A stretch of 24,328 bases of DNA from Clostridium sp. UBA6640 (lineage in GTDB: Bacteria; Bacillota; Clostridia; Clostridiales; Clostridiaceae): the NCBI RefSeq assembly GCF_002455975.1, contig NZ_DKLM01000053.1:23190-47517 (forward strand), in the 5' to 3' direction. Under the pieces are notes generated by a model that ran no database searches, was not told the DNA's origin, and worked only from the letters and a program-made list of their open reading frames with translations. This document shows positions 15,919-22,966 of this stretch, in pieces. Position 1 is the stretch's first letter, and each line of letters starts with the position of its first letter. A program made the position numbers and the translations under genes.

Positions 15919-16089
15919 CTATAATAAATTTCTAAAGTTATATATTTGCACTTTCGGTAGGGTTTCTTTATTTTTTGTTCTAAAGATGTTTTTTAGATGA
16001 AAAATAATTAGGCTTAAAGTTAATTTAGGTTTAAATTTATATCGAGTTTTAGTCTGAAAATTCACATAAATTATGTTATTCCTCATCAT
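15919..16089 (-). CDS. Possible small ORF (56 aa) upstream of ispF
   Basis: A minus-strand frame with ATG-ATG start preceded by AAAGGG stops directly before the terminator-like hairpin. The product is basic (many Lys, Arg, Asn) with no recognised motif. The stop codon abutting a terminator favours a real transcript unit, but composition alone could give such a frame by chance. Confidence 0.2.
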   Translation of the reverse strand: MMRNNIIYVNFQTKTRYKFKPKLTLSLIIFHLKNIFRTKNKETLPKVQIYNFRNLL

Positions 16090-16276
16090 ACCAGCCCTTT
16101 ACTTAAAATTTTTATTAAAAGCTCATGGTCCTGTTTACAATTAAAATTATATCATGAACTGAGAAATAATGTAATATTTAAAATTTTATGAATTATTAAA
16201 ATATTGTGAATTGATTAACGGAGTTTATAGGAAAAGAAGAATTATATAAAAAATATAAAAAAATAGTATATGCAAC

Positions 16277-16547
16277 TTATCCCCAAACTATTCACAATTG
16301 TGTGGATAATGTTAATAATATTGATAAAATAACAAAGTAAAAGCAAAAAAGTTTAAAAAATATTTTGATAATATTATATTTTTTAAATAAATACTTTTTT
16401 TATTAGTTTATTAACATCAACTCCACAAATTATCAACATGCAAAATGTGGACAATGTGTATAAGTGAAAGGATATGCACAAAATTTTGACAAAATTCTAG
16501 ACTTTTAAATAGAAATATACTAGAAGCTGTATATTGATTGTTGATAA
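16277..16547. promoter_or_regulatory. Cluster of DnaA-box-like sites, left group
   Basis: Against TTATCCACA: 16277-16285 (+, one mismatch), 16301-16309 (-, perfect), 16430-16438 (+, TTATCAACA), 16446-16454 (-, TTGTCCACA), 16455-16463 (-, TTATACACA, directly abutting) and 16539-16547 (-, TTATCAACA). All lie in very AT-rich sequence. A perfect 9-mer is expected less than once in a window of this size and composition. Confidence 0.5.
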
Positions 16548-16601
16548 CTTATTAGTATTAAGCAATTAACTAAACTTAAATATTAATATTATTTGAAGTA
16601 T

Positions 16602-16629
16602 TTGCAAAAATTTAATAAAGTGATATAAT
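16602..16629 (+). promoter_or_regulatory. Promoter of the lipoprotein gene
   Basis: TTGCAA (16602-16607), 16-base spacer, TATAAT (16624-16629). A TGATCA palindrome lies just at the predicted start. The leader is about 120 nt. Confidence 0.65.
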
Positions 16630-16759
16630 TATCCATGGTGATCACTAAAATAAAAATGTCAAAAACAAGAGAGTGTAATGCCCTATAAAAATATTATATG
16701 TTTTTAAAATTGATATTAACTTTATGGCTAAATAGCTCATTGTTTTAGGAGGAAATATT

Positions 16760-17296
16760 ATGAAAAAAGTATTATCTATTATTTTAGCTGGAATGATGAC
16801 ATTCTCACTAACGGCTTGTGGAAGTAATGCAACAACTGAGAAAACTGAAGCAAATAAAGAGGTTGCTACAGAAGGAAGTAAGGCAGAAGAAAATCAAACA
16901 ACAGAAGAAGTTAAATATGATAAATTCAGTTCATTGTTAAATTCAATAGCAGAAAAAGACTATGGCTATTCAGAAGTTGATACTTTAAAAATTATGAAAG
17001 AAGAAGAAATAACTAAGTATCAAGAAAAAGCAAAATCTGTAGTTGATAAGGCAATGGAAGATAATAAAATAGAAGCAGCAAAAGCAAAAGTTTATCCATA
17101 TTATATAAATGTAAATGGGGATAAATCAGAGAAAGATTATGTAGTTGTTTATGGAGATGATAAAGCTCCTACTACAGCTTATGAAATAATATTGAATGTT
17201 TCAGATGAATTTGAGCCAAGCTTAAAAGAAGTTAAGGAAACAAAAGATATAATTGATGATCAGTTTAAAACTTTATTTGCTGAGGAAGTAAAGTAG
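16760..17296 (+). CDS. Lipoprotein of unknown function
   Basis: 178 aa. The signal peptide has lipobox LTAC (Cys20), followed by an acidic Thr/Glu/Lys-rich linker to about residue 52, then a helical/beta domain without recognised family (FSSLLNSIAEKDYGYSEV ... VYPYYINVNGDKSEKDYVVVYGD). It is anchored on the outer face of the membrane. The ATG follows TTAGGAGG. It is monocistronic: its own promoter upstream and a strong terminator downstream. It is unusual in being bracketed by DnaA-box-like sites on both sides. Confidence 0.85.
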   Translation: MKKVLSIILAGMMTFSLTACGSNATTEKTEANKEVATEGSKAEENQTTEEVKYDKFSSLLNSIAEKDYGYSEVDTLKIMKEEEITKYQEKAKSVVDKAMEDNKIEAAKAKVYPYYINVNGDKSEKDYVVVYGDDKAPTTAYEIILNVSDEFEPSLKEVKETKDIIDDQFKTLFAEEVK

Positions 17297-17318
17297 TTTT
17301 CAACAGTAAATTAACAAG

Positions 17319-17352
17319 TTATCCACAGTGGACATGTTGATATTGTGGATTA
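17319..17352. promoter_or_regulatory. DnaA-box-like sites, right group
   Basis: A perfect TTATCCACA at 17319-17327 (+) and TAATCCACA at 17344-17352 (-), between the lipoprotein stop codon and its terminator. TTGTCCACA-like and TCCACA fragments continue to about 17406. Confidence 0.45.
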
Positions 17353-17384
17353 AAAAGGCATGAAGTGTATACTTCATGCCTTTT
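17353..17384 (+). terminator. Terminator after the lipoprotein gene
   Basis: Perfect 14-bp stem AAAAGGCATGAAGT with its complement, loop GTAT, T-run within the 3' arm. Symmetric, so possibly bidirectional. Confidence 0.88.
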
Positions 17385-17430
17385 AGAATATAAAATCCAT
17401 CCACAGGTTATTCAATTAACAACCTAATAC

Positions 17431-17626
17431 AATTCACAATTGTAGATATTTCTTAGCAGAAGCTGAGAAATTTTTAATTGATTCTTTTTTTCAAGTTACA
17501 GAATAACTTCTTTCCCAGAAGAACTAGCAATTATATTGCTAGTTAAAAAAATCTATTAAAGAAATTATTTTACTAAAAAATAATTTCATCCTTAATTGTG
17601 AATTGTGAACTGTGCATTGTGAATTA
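17431..17626 (+). repeat. Structured intergenic repeat element, copy A
   Basis: About 196 bases with four successive hairpins: 17448-17471, 17493-17509 (AAGTTA/TAACTT), 17522-17544 (AACTAGCAA/TTGCTAGTT) and 17561-17587. The right end is a run of AATTGTGA-like decamers (17595-17625) whose complement matches the left end of the family. Copy B lies inverted at 22718-22926. The ends are near-identical between copies and the middle is diverged but keeps its stems. It is non-coding. It is most likely a MITE-like element that specifies a folded RNA or DNA. Confidence 0.8.
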
Positions 17627-17701
17627 TCTATACACTTCCTATCATACCTTATTATACACATACATATTATTAATAAGAAATATTTTTATTAGGAGAGTGT
17701 T

Positions 17702-19039
17702 ATGAAAAAATTTATTACACGCTATCTACTTTGTGTTTCTCTCGTTTTGTCTTCCTTAAGTTTCCAAAATCATTTTAACATATATAACTTTAATACTTCA
17801 AATGTTAAAGAAACTATAGCATATCTATCTCATGATGATTTAAAAGGAAGATTGGCAGGAACTCTAGAGAATCAAATAACTGAAAAATTTATCAAAGATA
17901 AATTTATAAAAAATAATTTAATTCCTTTTGATGATTCTTTTTTACAATCTTTTAACATCAAATATCCTAAAGTATTAGATGGTGATCCCTCATTATTAGT
18001 AATGGATGATGATAATAAAATAATTGAAAGGTTTGACTATGGAATAGAGTATAAAGAAGATTTTATTAACTTTAAAGTAAATGAAGCAACTTTTGATAAA
18101 AGCCATATCAAAAGCAATAATAGTGACGCCTTAGTTATTAAAACTGATAATGCTTCAATAGTGTTTTATGCTACAGATACTGATGACTTAAACTTTAGAA
18201 GCTCCTTTATGATTTATTCACCTTTTGATTTATATATAAAAATGAAAATGGAAGAATTAAAAAAATTAAATAATTTTTTAAATATGGGTAATTCTATATA
18301 TGTATATATACCTTATGAAATTTCTGAAGCTACTGTAAATAATGTTATGGGATATATAAAGGGCACTGATAGTAAAAAAAGCCCCATTATTTTATCTTGT
18401 CACTTTGATCATGTAGGACAAGATATCTTAGGTAATGTTTATAATGGTGCATTAGATAATGCTTCTGGTACTGCTTTTCTTTTAGAAATGACAAATTATA
18501 TTCAAAAACTAGGGAAAGCTGATAGAGATATTTTATTTGTAGCCTTTAATGCAGAAGAATTTGGCTGCATTGGCTCAAATGAATTTTTAAATAAATATAA
18601 AAATAAAATTTCAGAAAGTAAACTTTATAACTTTGATATGATAGGAAGCCTTAAAGGCGTTCCCCTTTGCATTATGGGTGGAGATAAAGATACTAAGGAA
18701 ACTGCATTAATAAAAGATTTAGCTAAAATCTTTGAAGAAGAAAAAATATACTTTAATTATCTCTTTGAAAACGCTAGTGACCATGAAGGTTTTAGAAGAA
18801 ACAATATAGAAGCAGTAACATTATCAGATTATGATTTATCTAGGATCCATACTCTTGAAGATAAAGTTGAATATATAGATGAAGATGCAATAAAAAGGTG
18901 CTTTAACGTAATATCTCAGGAATTAATTAACAATTATTATAAGTATAATCCTTTAGTTTATTATAATAAACAGGTATTTACAGCCTCCATATTAGGTGTA
19001 CTTTTATTTTCTTATCTTTCTAGAAAACATGAAAGTTGA
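17702..19039 (+). CDS. Secreted M28-family zinc aminopeptidase
   Basis: 445 aa. An N-terminal signal/anchor (residues 5-20) is followed by a variable region. The M28 catalytic domain runs from about 215 to 405, with the two-zinc ligand series His234 (CHFDHVG), Asp252 (GALDNASGTA), Glu285-Glu286 (NAEEFG), Asp312 (FDMIG) and His383 (RIHTLED) all present. A C-terminal hydrophobic segment (VFTASILGVLLFSYL) ends in RKHES, suggesting a second membrane anchor. It would cleave peptides outside the cell or across the spore membrane; the substrate is unknown. ATG follows AGGAGAG. It ends in TGA, the only intact gene in this window seen to do so. Confidence 0.9.
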   Translation: MKKFITRYLLCVSLVLSSLSFQNHFNIYNFNTSNVKETIAYLSHDDLKGRLAGTLENQITEKFIKDKFIKNNLIPFDDSFLQSFNIKYPKVLDGDPSLLVMDDDNKIIERFDYGIEYKEDFINFKVNEATFDKSHIKSNNSDALVIKTDNASIVFYATDTDDLNFRSSFMIYSPFDLYIKMKMEELKKLNNFLNMGNSIYVYIPYEISEATVNNVMGYIKGTDSKKSPIILSCHFDHVGQDILGNVYNGALDNASGTAFLLEMTNYIQKLGKADRDILFVAFNAEEFGCIGSNEFLNKYKNKISESKLYNFDMIGSLKGVPLCIMGGDKDTKETALIKDLAKIFEEEKIYFNYLFENASDHEGFRRNNIEAVTLSDYDLSRIHTLEDKVEYIDEDAIKRCFNVISQELINNYYKYNPLVYYNKQVFTASILGVLLFSYLSRKHES

Positions 19040-19058
19040 ATAACAAATTATATAACTT

Positions 19059-19086
19059 ACTAGCAATAAAATTGCTAGTTTTTTTT
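19059..19086 (+). terminator. Terminator after the M28 peptidase
   Basis: ACTAGCAA/TTGCTAGT stem, 5-nt loop, eight T. Confidence 0.88.
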
Positions 19087-19259
19087 ATAAGAATATATGC
19101 AATGAGTTATAAGTAATTATAGACTTCTTAATTTTATAGGTTTACTAATGTTTTAAAGGATAAATATGACTTATAAAGAATAGATAAATATAGTACTAAT
19201 ACTTTTAATTGTTCAGTTATACTTTACCTGAAAATTATAAAGTTATGGGAGGTTGAACT

Positions 19260-19724
19260 ATGATTTCAAAGATATTCTGTTTTTTATTGATTTTATTAGC
19301 AATTTTGGCACTAATAAGCATACTTAAAGAAATAAAAAATATACAGAATAAAACTAAGATTTATATTATAGAAACTATACTAGATATACTTTCAGTCTTA
19401 TCTTTATTGATAGGCTCTTTATTATATATTATCGTAGATAAATTTTCCTTTAATCACACATCCTATATTGTATCTATTATAGTAATACTATCTTATTTAA
19501 TTAAGCTATCTATAGAATTATTGTGTAAAAAAAATAATTCTAAACATCATATATTACAAAGCATTTTAAATATGCTATTAGGAATATTATTTATTTTTGA
19601 TAGAGGATTGCATATTTATTACAATAAATGCAATTCTCATTTAGGTACTATAATGTTTTTCTTGCTTATAGCTAAGCTCTATATTTATTTAATCTTTGGA
19701 GGAGATGAAATAAATGATGAGTAA
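19260..19724 (+). CDS. Small integral membrane protein of unknown function
   Basis: 154 aa with about four predicted transmembrane segments (residues 4-22, 42-62, 68-88 and 103-118, with a further hydrophobic stretch at 129-146). The loops are Lys/Asn-rich and the tail acidic. Not recognised. The ATG follows GGGAGG. Its stop is 80 bases before prs on the same strand, and the two could share a transcript. Confidence 0.75.
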   Translation: MISKIFCFLLILLAILALISILKEIKNIQNKTKIYIIETILDILSVLSLLIGSLLYIIVDKFSFNHTSYIVSIIVILSYLIKLSIELLCKKNNSKHHILQSILNMLLGILFIFDRGLHIYYNKCNSHLGTIMFFLLIAKLYIYLIFGGDEINDE

Positions 19725-19804
19725 TTGCAAATTATAATATTTTAAAGATCATATTTTTACTTTTTAAATATCAGATTAGAAATTGATACAAAGGAGATGA
19801 TATT

Positions 19805-20959
19805 ATGAATATAAACTCACCAATTTCTATTCCTCATGGGCAGTTAGGAATTATAGCCTTAGAAAGTAGCGGTGAATTAGGTAATAGAATTGATAGTTAT
19901 TTAATAGAAAAAAGAAAAAATGACTTATACGATAATTTTAATGATAGTGATACCTGTAGAAAATCTTATCTTATTCCTACTAACGAAATTCGTTTCTCTA
20001 ATGGTGAAGGTAAAGTCACATTAGAAGATACTGTACGAGGTAAAGATATATATATATTATGCGATGTTGGAAATTATAGTTGCACCTACGAAATGTTTGG
20101 ATTTAAAAATCATAAAAGTCCAGATGATCATTTTCAAGATATAAAGAGAGTTTTATCTGCAATAGGCGGTAAAGCAAGAAGAATCACTGTTATAATGCCA
20201 CTGCTATATGCTGGAAGACAACATAGACGAAAAGTTAGAGAGTCATTGGATTGTGCTATTGCCCTGCAAGAGCTAGAAAGACTAGGTGTTAGCGATATAA
20301 TTACCTTTGACGTACATGACCCCAATGTTCAAAATGCCGTACCACTAATATCTTTTGATAATCTTTATCCTACATATGAGATTCTTAAAACCTTTATAAA
20401 AGAAGAAAAAGACTTATTTATAGATAAAAGTAAAATGCTTGTAATAAGCCCTGACACAGGTGCAATGGATAGGGCTATTTATTACTCTAGTGTACTTGGC
20501 CTTGATATTGGCCTTTTCTATAAAAGGCGAGATCATTCAAAAGTAGTTAGTGGTAAAAATCCAATTGTTCAACATGAATATATAGGTAGAAATATAGACG
20601 GACATAATATATTAATTGTTGATGATATGATTTCTTCTGGGGAATCTATATTTGATTTAGTAACAGAACTTAAAAAGCATAAAGCTGAAAAAATATATGT
20701 ATCAACAACCTTTTCGCTATTTACTGAGGGTATTGATAAATTTAATGAGTTTTATGAAAAAGGATTAATAAACAAAGTATACTCAACGAATCTGACCTAT
20801 ATTCCTCAAAACGTTAAAGATTCTAAATGGTTTAAAGAGGTTGATATATCTCAATTTATAGCAAATATAATAGATAATTTAAACTATGATAAATCAATTA
20901 GTCCATTATTAGATGCAACAAAAAATGTTAAGGCTCTTTTAAATAGCACGAAATCATAA
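19805..20959 (+). CDS. prs: Divergent ribose-phosphate pyrophosphokinase
   Basis: 384 aa, longer than the usual 310-320. PRPP synthetases make PRPP from ribose 5-phosphate and ATP, the co-substrate of PyrE and of purine, histidine and tryptophan synthesis. Recognisable: FSNGEGKV (60s, normally F.DGE), PLLYAGRQHRRK, FDVHDPNVQN (normally DLHA-Q-Q), SPDTGAMDRA, and the ribose-phosphate loop ILIVDDMISSGESI. A 25-residue insertion-rich N-terminus and altered metal/ATP segment distinguish it from classical Prs, so it may be a paralogue with changed regulation. The canonical prs would lie elsewhere. ATG follows AAAGGAG. A strong terminator follows. Confidence 0.85.
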   Translation: MNINSPISIPHGQLGIIALESSGELGNRIDSYLIEKRKNDLYDNFNDSDTCRKSYLIPTNEIRFSNGEGKVTLEDTVRGKDIYILCDVGNYSCTYEMFGFKNHKSPDDHFQDIKRVLSAIGGKARRITVIMPLLYAGRQHRRKVRESLDCAIALQELERLGVSDIITFDVHDPNVQNAVPLISFDNLYPTYEILKTFIKEEKDLFIDKSKMLVISPDTGAMDRAIYYSSVLGLDIGLFYKRRDHSKVVSGKNPIVQHEYIGRNIDGHNILIVDDMISSGESIFDLVTELKKHKAEKIYVSTTFSLFTEGIDKFNEFYEKGLINKVYSTNLTYIPQNVKDSKWFKEVDISQFIANIIDNLNYDKSISPLLDATKNVKALLNSTKS

Positions 20960-20967
20960 TATCAACG

Positions 20968-21018
20968 AAAATCCTCATTTAAGAAATTGGAGATCCTATT
21001 TCTTAAATGGGGATTTTT
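20968..21018 (+). terminator. Terminator of prs
   Basis: 20-base imperfect stem (20968-20987 with 20998-21017), 10-nt loop, five T. Confidence 0.88.
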
Positions 21019-21039
21019 ATAATCAAATTTAAAATAAAT

Positions 21040-21080
21040 AGTGCAAAAGAAAATAATAGATTATCATTTTCTTTTGCACT
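21040..21080 (-). terminator. Terminator of hisS
   Basis: Perfect 15-bp stem AGTGCAAAAGAAAAT with its complement, 11-nt loop. On the minus strand it is followed by ATTTATTTT, so it serves hisS, which ends 33 bases away. Confidence 0.75.
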
Positions 21081-21112
21081 CCACATATGAATTTAAAATT
21101 ACTGTTGCTTAT

Positions 21113-22429
21113 CTAATTCTTAATCTTTTCTATTATTTCATCAAGAGTTAGTTTATATTGATTTCCAGTACTCATATCTTTTAAAGTTAATATGCCGCTT
21201 TTTGCTTCATCACTTCCAATTAGAATTACATTTGATATACCTAGCTTATTTCCGTAATTTAGTTTTTTCCCCATTTTTCCTTCTTCAAAATACACTTCAG
21301 AAATAATTCCACTTTCTCTTAGTTTACTAGCAACATTAATAGAATAGTCCAAAGAATCATCTACCGGAATTACTAAAACTTCTGTTAATGTGGAAACACC
21401 TTTACTTTCTATAATTCCAGCTTCTTTTAGTTGATAAAAAAGTCTTGTAAGTCCAATAGATATTCCGACTCCCGGAAGTTTCTCTTTAGTATAATATTCA
21501 GCTAAATTATCATAACGGCCACCAGAGCATACAGAACCTATTTGTGGATACTCATCTAGCATAGTCTCAAAAACAGTACCTGTATAGTAGTCTAATCCTC
21601 TAGTAATTTTTAAATCTATAATAAAATTTTTATCTGGTACTCCAAAGCATCTCATATAGTGAATTACTTTTGAAAGCTCTTCTACTCCTTCAATATAAGA
21701 GTCATTTGAGATTTCTAATTCCTTTAGAGAATTTAATATTTCATCATTTGTTCCTTTAATATTAATAAACTCTACAATTCTCCTAATATTGTCAGCAGAA
21801 ACATCTATTTTTTCTAATTCACTTTCTACTGCCTCTGTGCCAATCTTATCTATTTTGTCAACAATTCTTAAAGCTTCTACTTTATTTAAAACTTCAAAAT
21901 GCTCAAAAACACCATTCATTATTTTTCTATTATTTATGTGTATTTTAAACTCTTTTAATCCTATTTCATTAAATATAGAAAAAATTATACTTGGAATTTC
22001 TGCATCATTTATAATATTTAATTTTCCATTACCAATAATATCAATATCACATTGATAGAACTCTCTAAATCGTCCCTTTTGATTTCTTTCTCCTCTATAT
22101 ACCTTTCCTATTTGGTATCTACGGAATGGAAAAGTTAAATCTGACATATGCTCAGCTACATATCTTGCTAATGGAACTGTTAAATCAAACCTTAAAGATA
22201 AATCATTGCTTCCTTTATTAAATCTATAGACTTGCTTCTCTGTTTCGCCTCCCCCTTTAGCTAATAAAACCTCCGATTTTTCAATCACTGGCGTATCTAC
22301 AGGTATAAATCCATATCTTTCATAAACCTTTTGTATTTTCTCAAGTATTTTATTAAACAATATTTGATCTTGTGGCAATAGTTCCATAAATCCTGGCAAT
22401 ATAGATGGTTTTACAATTTCTTTACTCAT
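21113..22429 (-). CDS. hisS: Histidyl-tRNA synthetase
   Basis: Class II aminoacyl-tRNA synthetase charging tRNA-His, 438 aa. Motif 2 reads YRGERNQKGRFREFYQCDIDIIG, the histidine-specific loop is RGLDYYTGTVFE, and motif 3 is GVGISIGLTRL. The C-terminal anticodon-binding domain spans about residues 340-435 (VLVIPVDDS...). ATG follows GGAGGG. The gene is preceded by its own promoter, a His-containing leader peptide and a terminator, not by a T-box. It appears monocistronic: aspS, its frequent partner, is absent between it and the convergent prs. Confidence 0.97.
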   Translation of the reverse strand: MSKEIVKPSILPGFMELLPQDQILFNKILEKIQKVYERYGFIPVDTPVIEKSEVLLAKGGGETEKQVYRFNKGSNDLSLRFDLTVPLARYVAEHMSDLTFPFRRYQIGKVYRGERNQKGRFREFYQCDIDIIGNGKLNIINDAEIPSIIFSIFNEIGLKEFKIHINNRKIMNGVFEHFEVLNKVEALRIVDKIDKIGTEAVESELEKIDVSADNIRRIVEFINIKGTNDEILNSLKELEISNDSYIEGVEELSKVIHYMRCFGVPDKNFIIDLKITRGLDYYTGTVFETMLDEYPQIGSVCSGGRYDNLAEYYTKEKLPGVGISIGLTRLFYQLKEAGIIESKGVSTLTEVLVIPVDDSLDYSINVASKLRESGIISEVYFEEGKMGKKLNYGNKLGISNVILIGSDEAKSGILTLKDMSTGNQYKLTLDEIIEKIKN

Positions 22430-22464
22430 TATTTTCCCTCCAATAAATTATAAATTTTAATAAT

Positions 22465-22496
22465 AAAAAAACCCTATAGGTGCTGTACCTATAGAG
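22465..22496 (-). terminator. Attenuator terminator in the hisS leader
   Basis: CTCTATAGGT (22496-22487) pairs with ACCTATAGGG (22481-22472), one G-U, 5-nt loop, followed by seven T. It lies 36 bases before the hisS start, so it must be read through for hisS to be expressed. Confidence 0.85.
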
Positions 22497-22555
22497 CTGA
22501 TAACTTAACATGTATCTTATCATCACCATAGTTACAACCTCTTAGTAACACTAAT

Positions 22556-22596
22556 AGACTTGCATCTATGGCTAATTTTTTCCATAAATCAAGTCT
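22556..22596 (-). promoter_or_regulatory. Leader hairpin 1:2 abutting the hisS leader peptide stop codon
   Basis: AGACTTG (22596-22590) with CAAGTCT (22562-22556) and TATGG (22586-22582) with CCATA (22571-22567), with a small internal loop. The 3' arm CCATAGA (22571-22565) can alternatively pair with TCTATAGG (22495-22488), the 5' arm of the terminator, with one bulged A, or with CTATGG (22531-22526). A ribosome stalled on the His codons would cover the 5' arm and release the 3' arm. Confidence 0.6.
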
Positions 22597-22649
22597 TAAT
22601 AATGACGATGATGAATTGTGTAATTTATTGACTGATATTTTAAAATCAC
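22596..22649 (-). CDS. Histidine leader peptide of hisS (17 aa)
   Basis: Start GTG (22649-22647) lies 7 bases after a perfect AGGAGG (22662-22657). The peptide reads MILKYQSINYTIHHRHY and stops at TAA (22598-22596). Three His codons lie in the last five sense codons, directly before hairpin 1:2. This is the arrangement of attenuator leader peptides such as E. coli hisL. Stalling for lack of charged tRNA-His would favour antitermination and raise hisS expression. The Shine-Dalgarno, codon position and downstream terminator together make it very unlikely to be chance. Confidence 0.8.
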   Translation of the reverse strand: MILKYQSINYTIHHRHY

Positions 22650-22679
22650 AACTATTCCTCCTGAATCAAAATTTAGAAT

Positions 22680-22708
22680 ATTTTAACACATTTTTTTCAT
22701 GTATGCAA
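22680..22708 (-). promoter_or_regulatory. Promoter of the hisS leader transcript
   Basis: On the minus strand: TTGCAT (22708-22703), exactly 17 bases, TAAAAT (22685-22680). The start would fall near 22673, about 10 bases before the leader peptide Shine-Dalgarno. Confidence 0.75.
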
Positions 22709-22717
22709 GGTTAAAAT

Positions 22718-22926
22718 GAATTGAGAATTGACTATGGACAATTGACAATTAAGGATGAAATTATTTTTAGGCAAAATAATTTCTTTAAATAAATCTTTTA
22801 ACTAGAAACTTTAGGTTGCTAGTTATGTGGCGAACTCTGTTCGCCGCTACAATATCAATTCAAAATTTCTCAGTTTCCGCTGAGAAATATCTACAATTGT
22901 GAATTGTGCATTGTGAACTGTGAATT
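22718..22926 (-). repeat. Structured intergenic repeat element, copy B
   Basis: Inverted relative to copy A (17431-17626). Hairpins at 22865-22888, 22829-22845 (GGCGAAC/GTTCGCC), 22801-22823 and 22757-22783 match those of copy A in order and spacing. Both ends carry AATTGTGA-type repeats (22894-22926, and a degenerate run at 22718-22750), giving terminal inverted repeats of about 32 bases. It sits between the prfB terminator and the hisS promoter. Confidence 0.8.
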
Positions 22927-22960
22927 AAAAATAAACCCCCTAGTTATAATTCTAGAGGTT
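22925..22960 (-). terminator. Terminator of prfB
   Basis: AACCTCTAG/CTAGGGGGTT stem with 8-nt loop, then TATTTTTAATT on the minus strand, directly after the prfB stop. Confidence 0.75.
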
Positions 22961-22966
22961 CTATTT

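Larger units (their letters stand above)
15820..16759. other. 940-base non-coding region between ispF and a lipoprotein gene
   Basis: No gene of known type. The left half holds a minus-strand 56-codon open frame with a following terminator-like hairpin. The right half is very AT-rich and carries several DnaA-box-like sites, then a promoter for the lipoprotein gene. The minus-strand text around 15930-15975 has short stretches reminiscent of a GEMM riboswitch, but not the conserved fold. Confidence 0.6.

Noticed and set aside
15925..15985. c-di-GMP (GEMM) riboswitch on the minus strand
   Set aside because: Only short lookalike words (ACCCTACCGAAAG, GCAAA) are present; the conserved paired stems are missing.
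16277..17352. Chromosomal origin of replication
   Set aside because: DnaA-box-like sites occur, but no dnaA, dnaN, rpmH or related genes lie in the window and the surrounding genes are not typical of oriC.
22430..22673. T-box riboswitch upstream of hisS
   Set aside because: No AGGGTGGNACCGCG-like core or long specifier stem is present; the coding leader with His codons explains the structure better.
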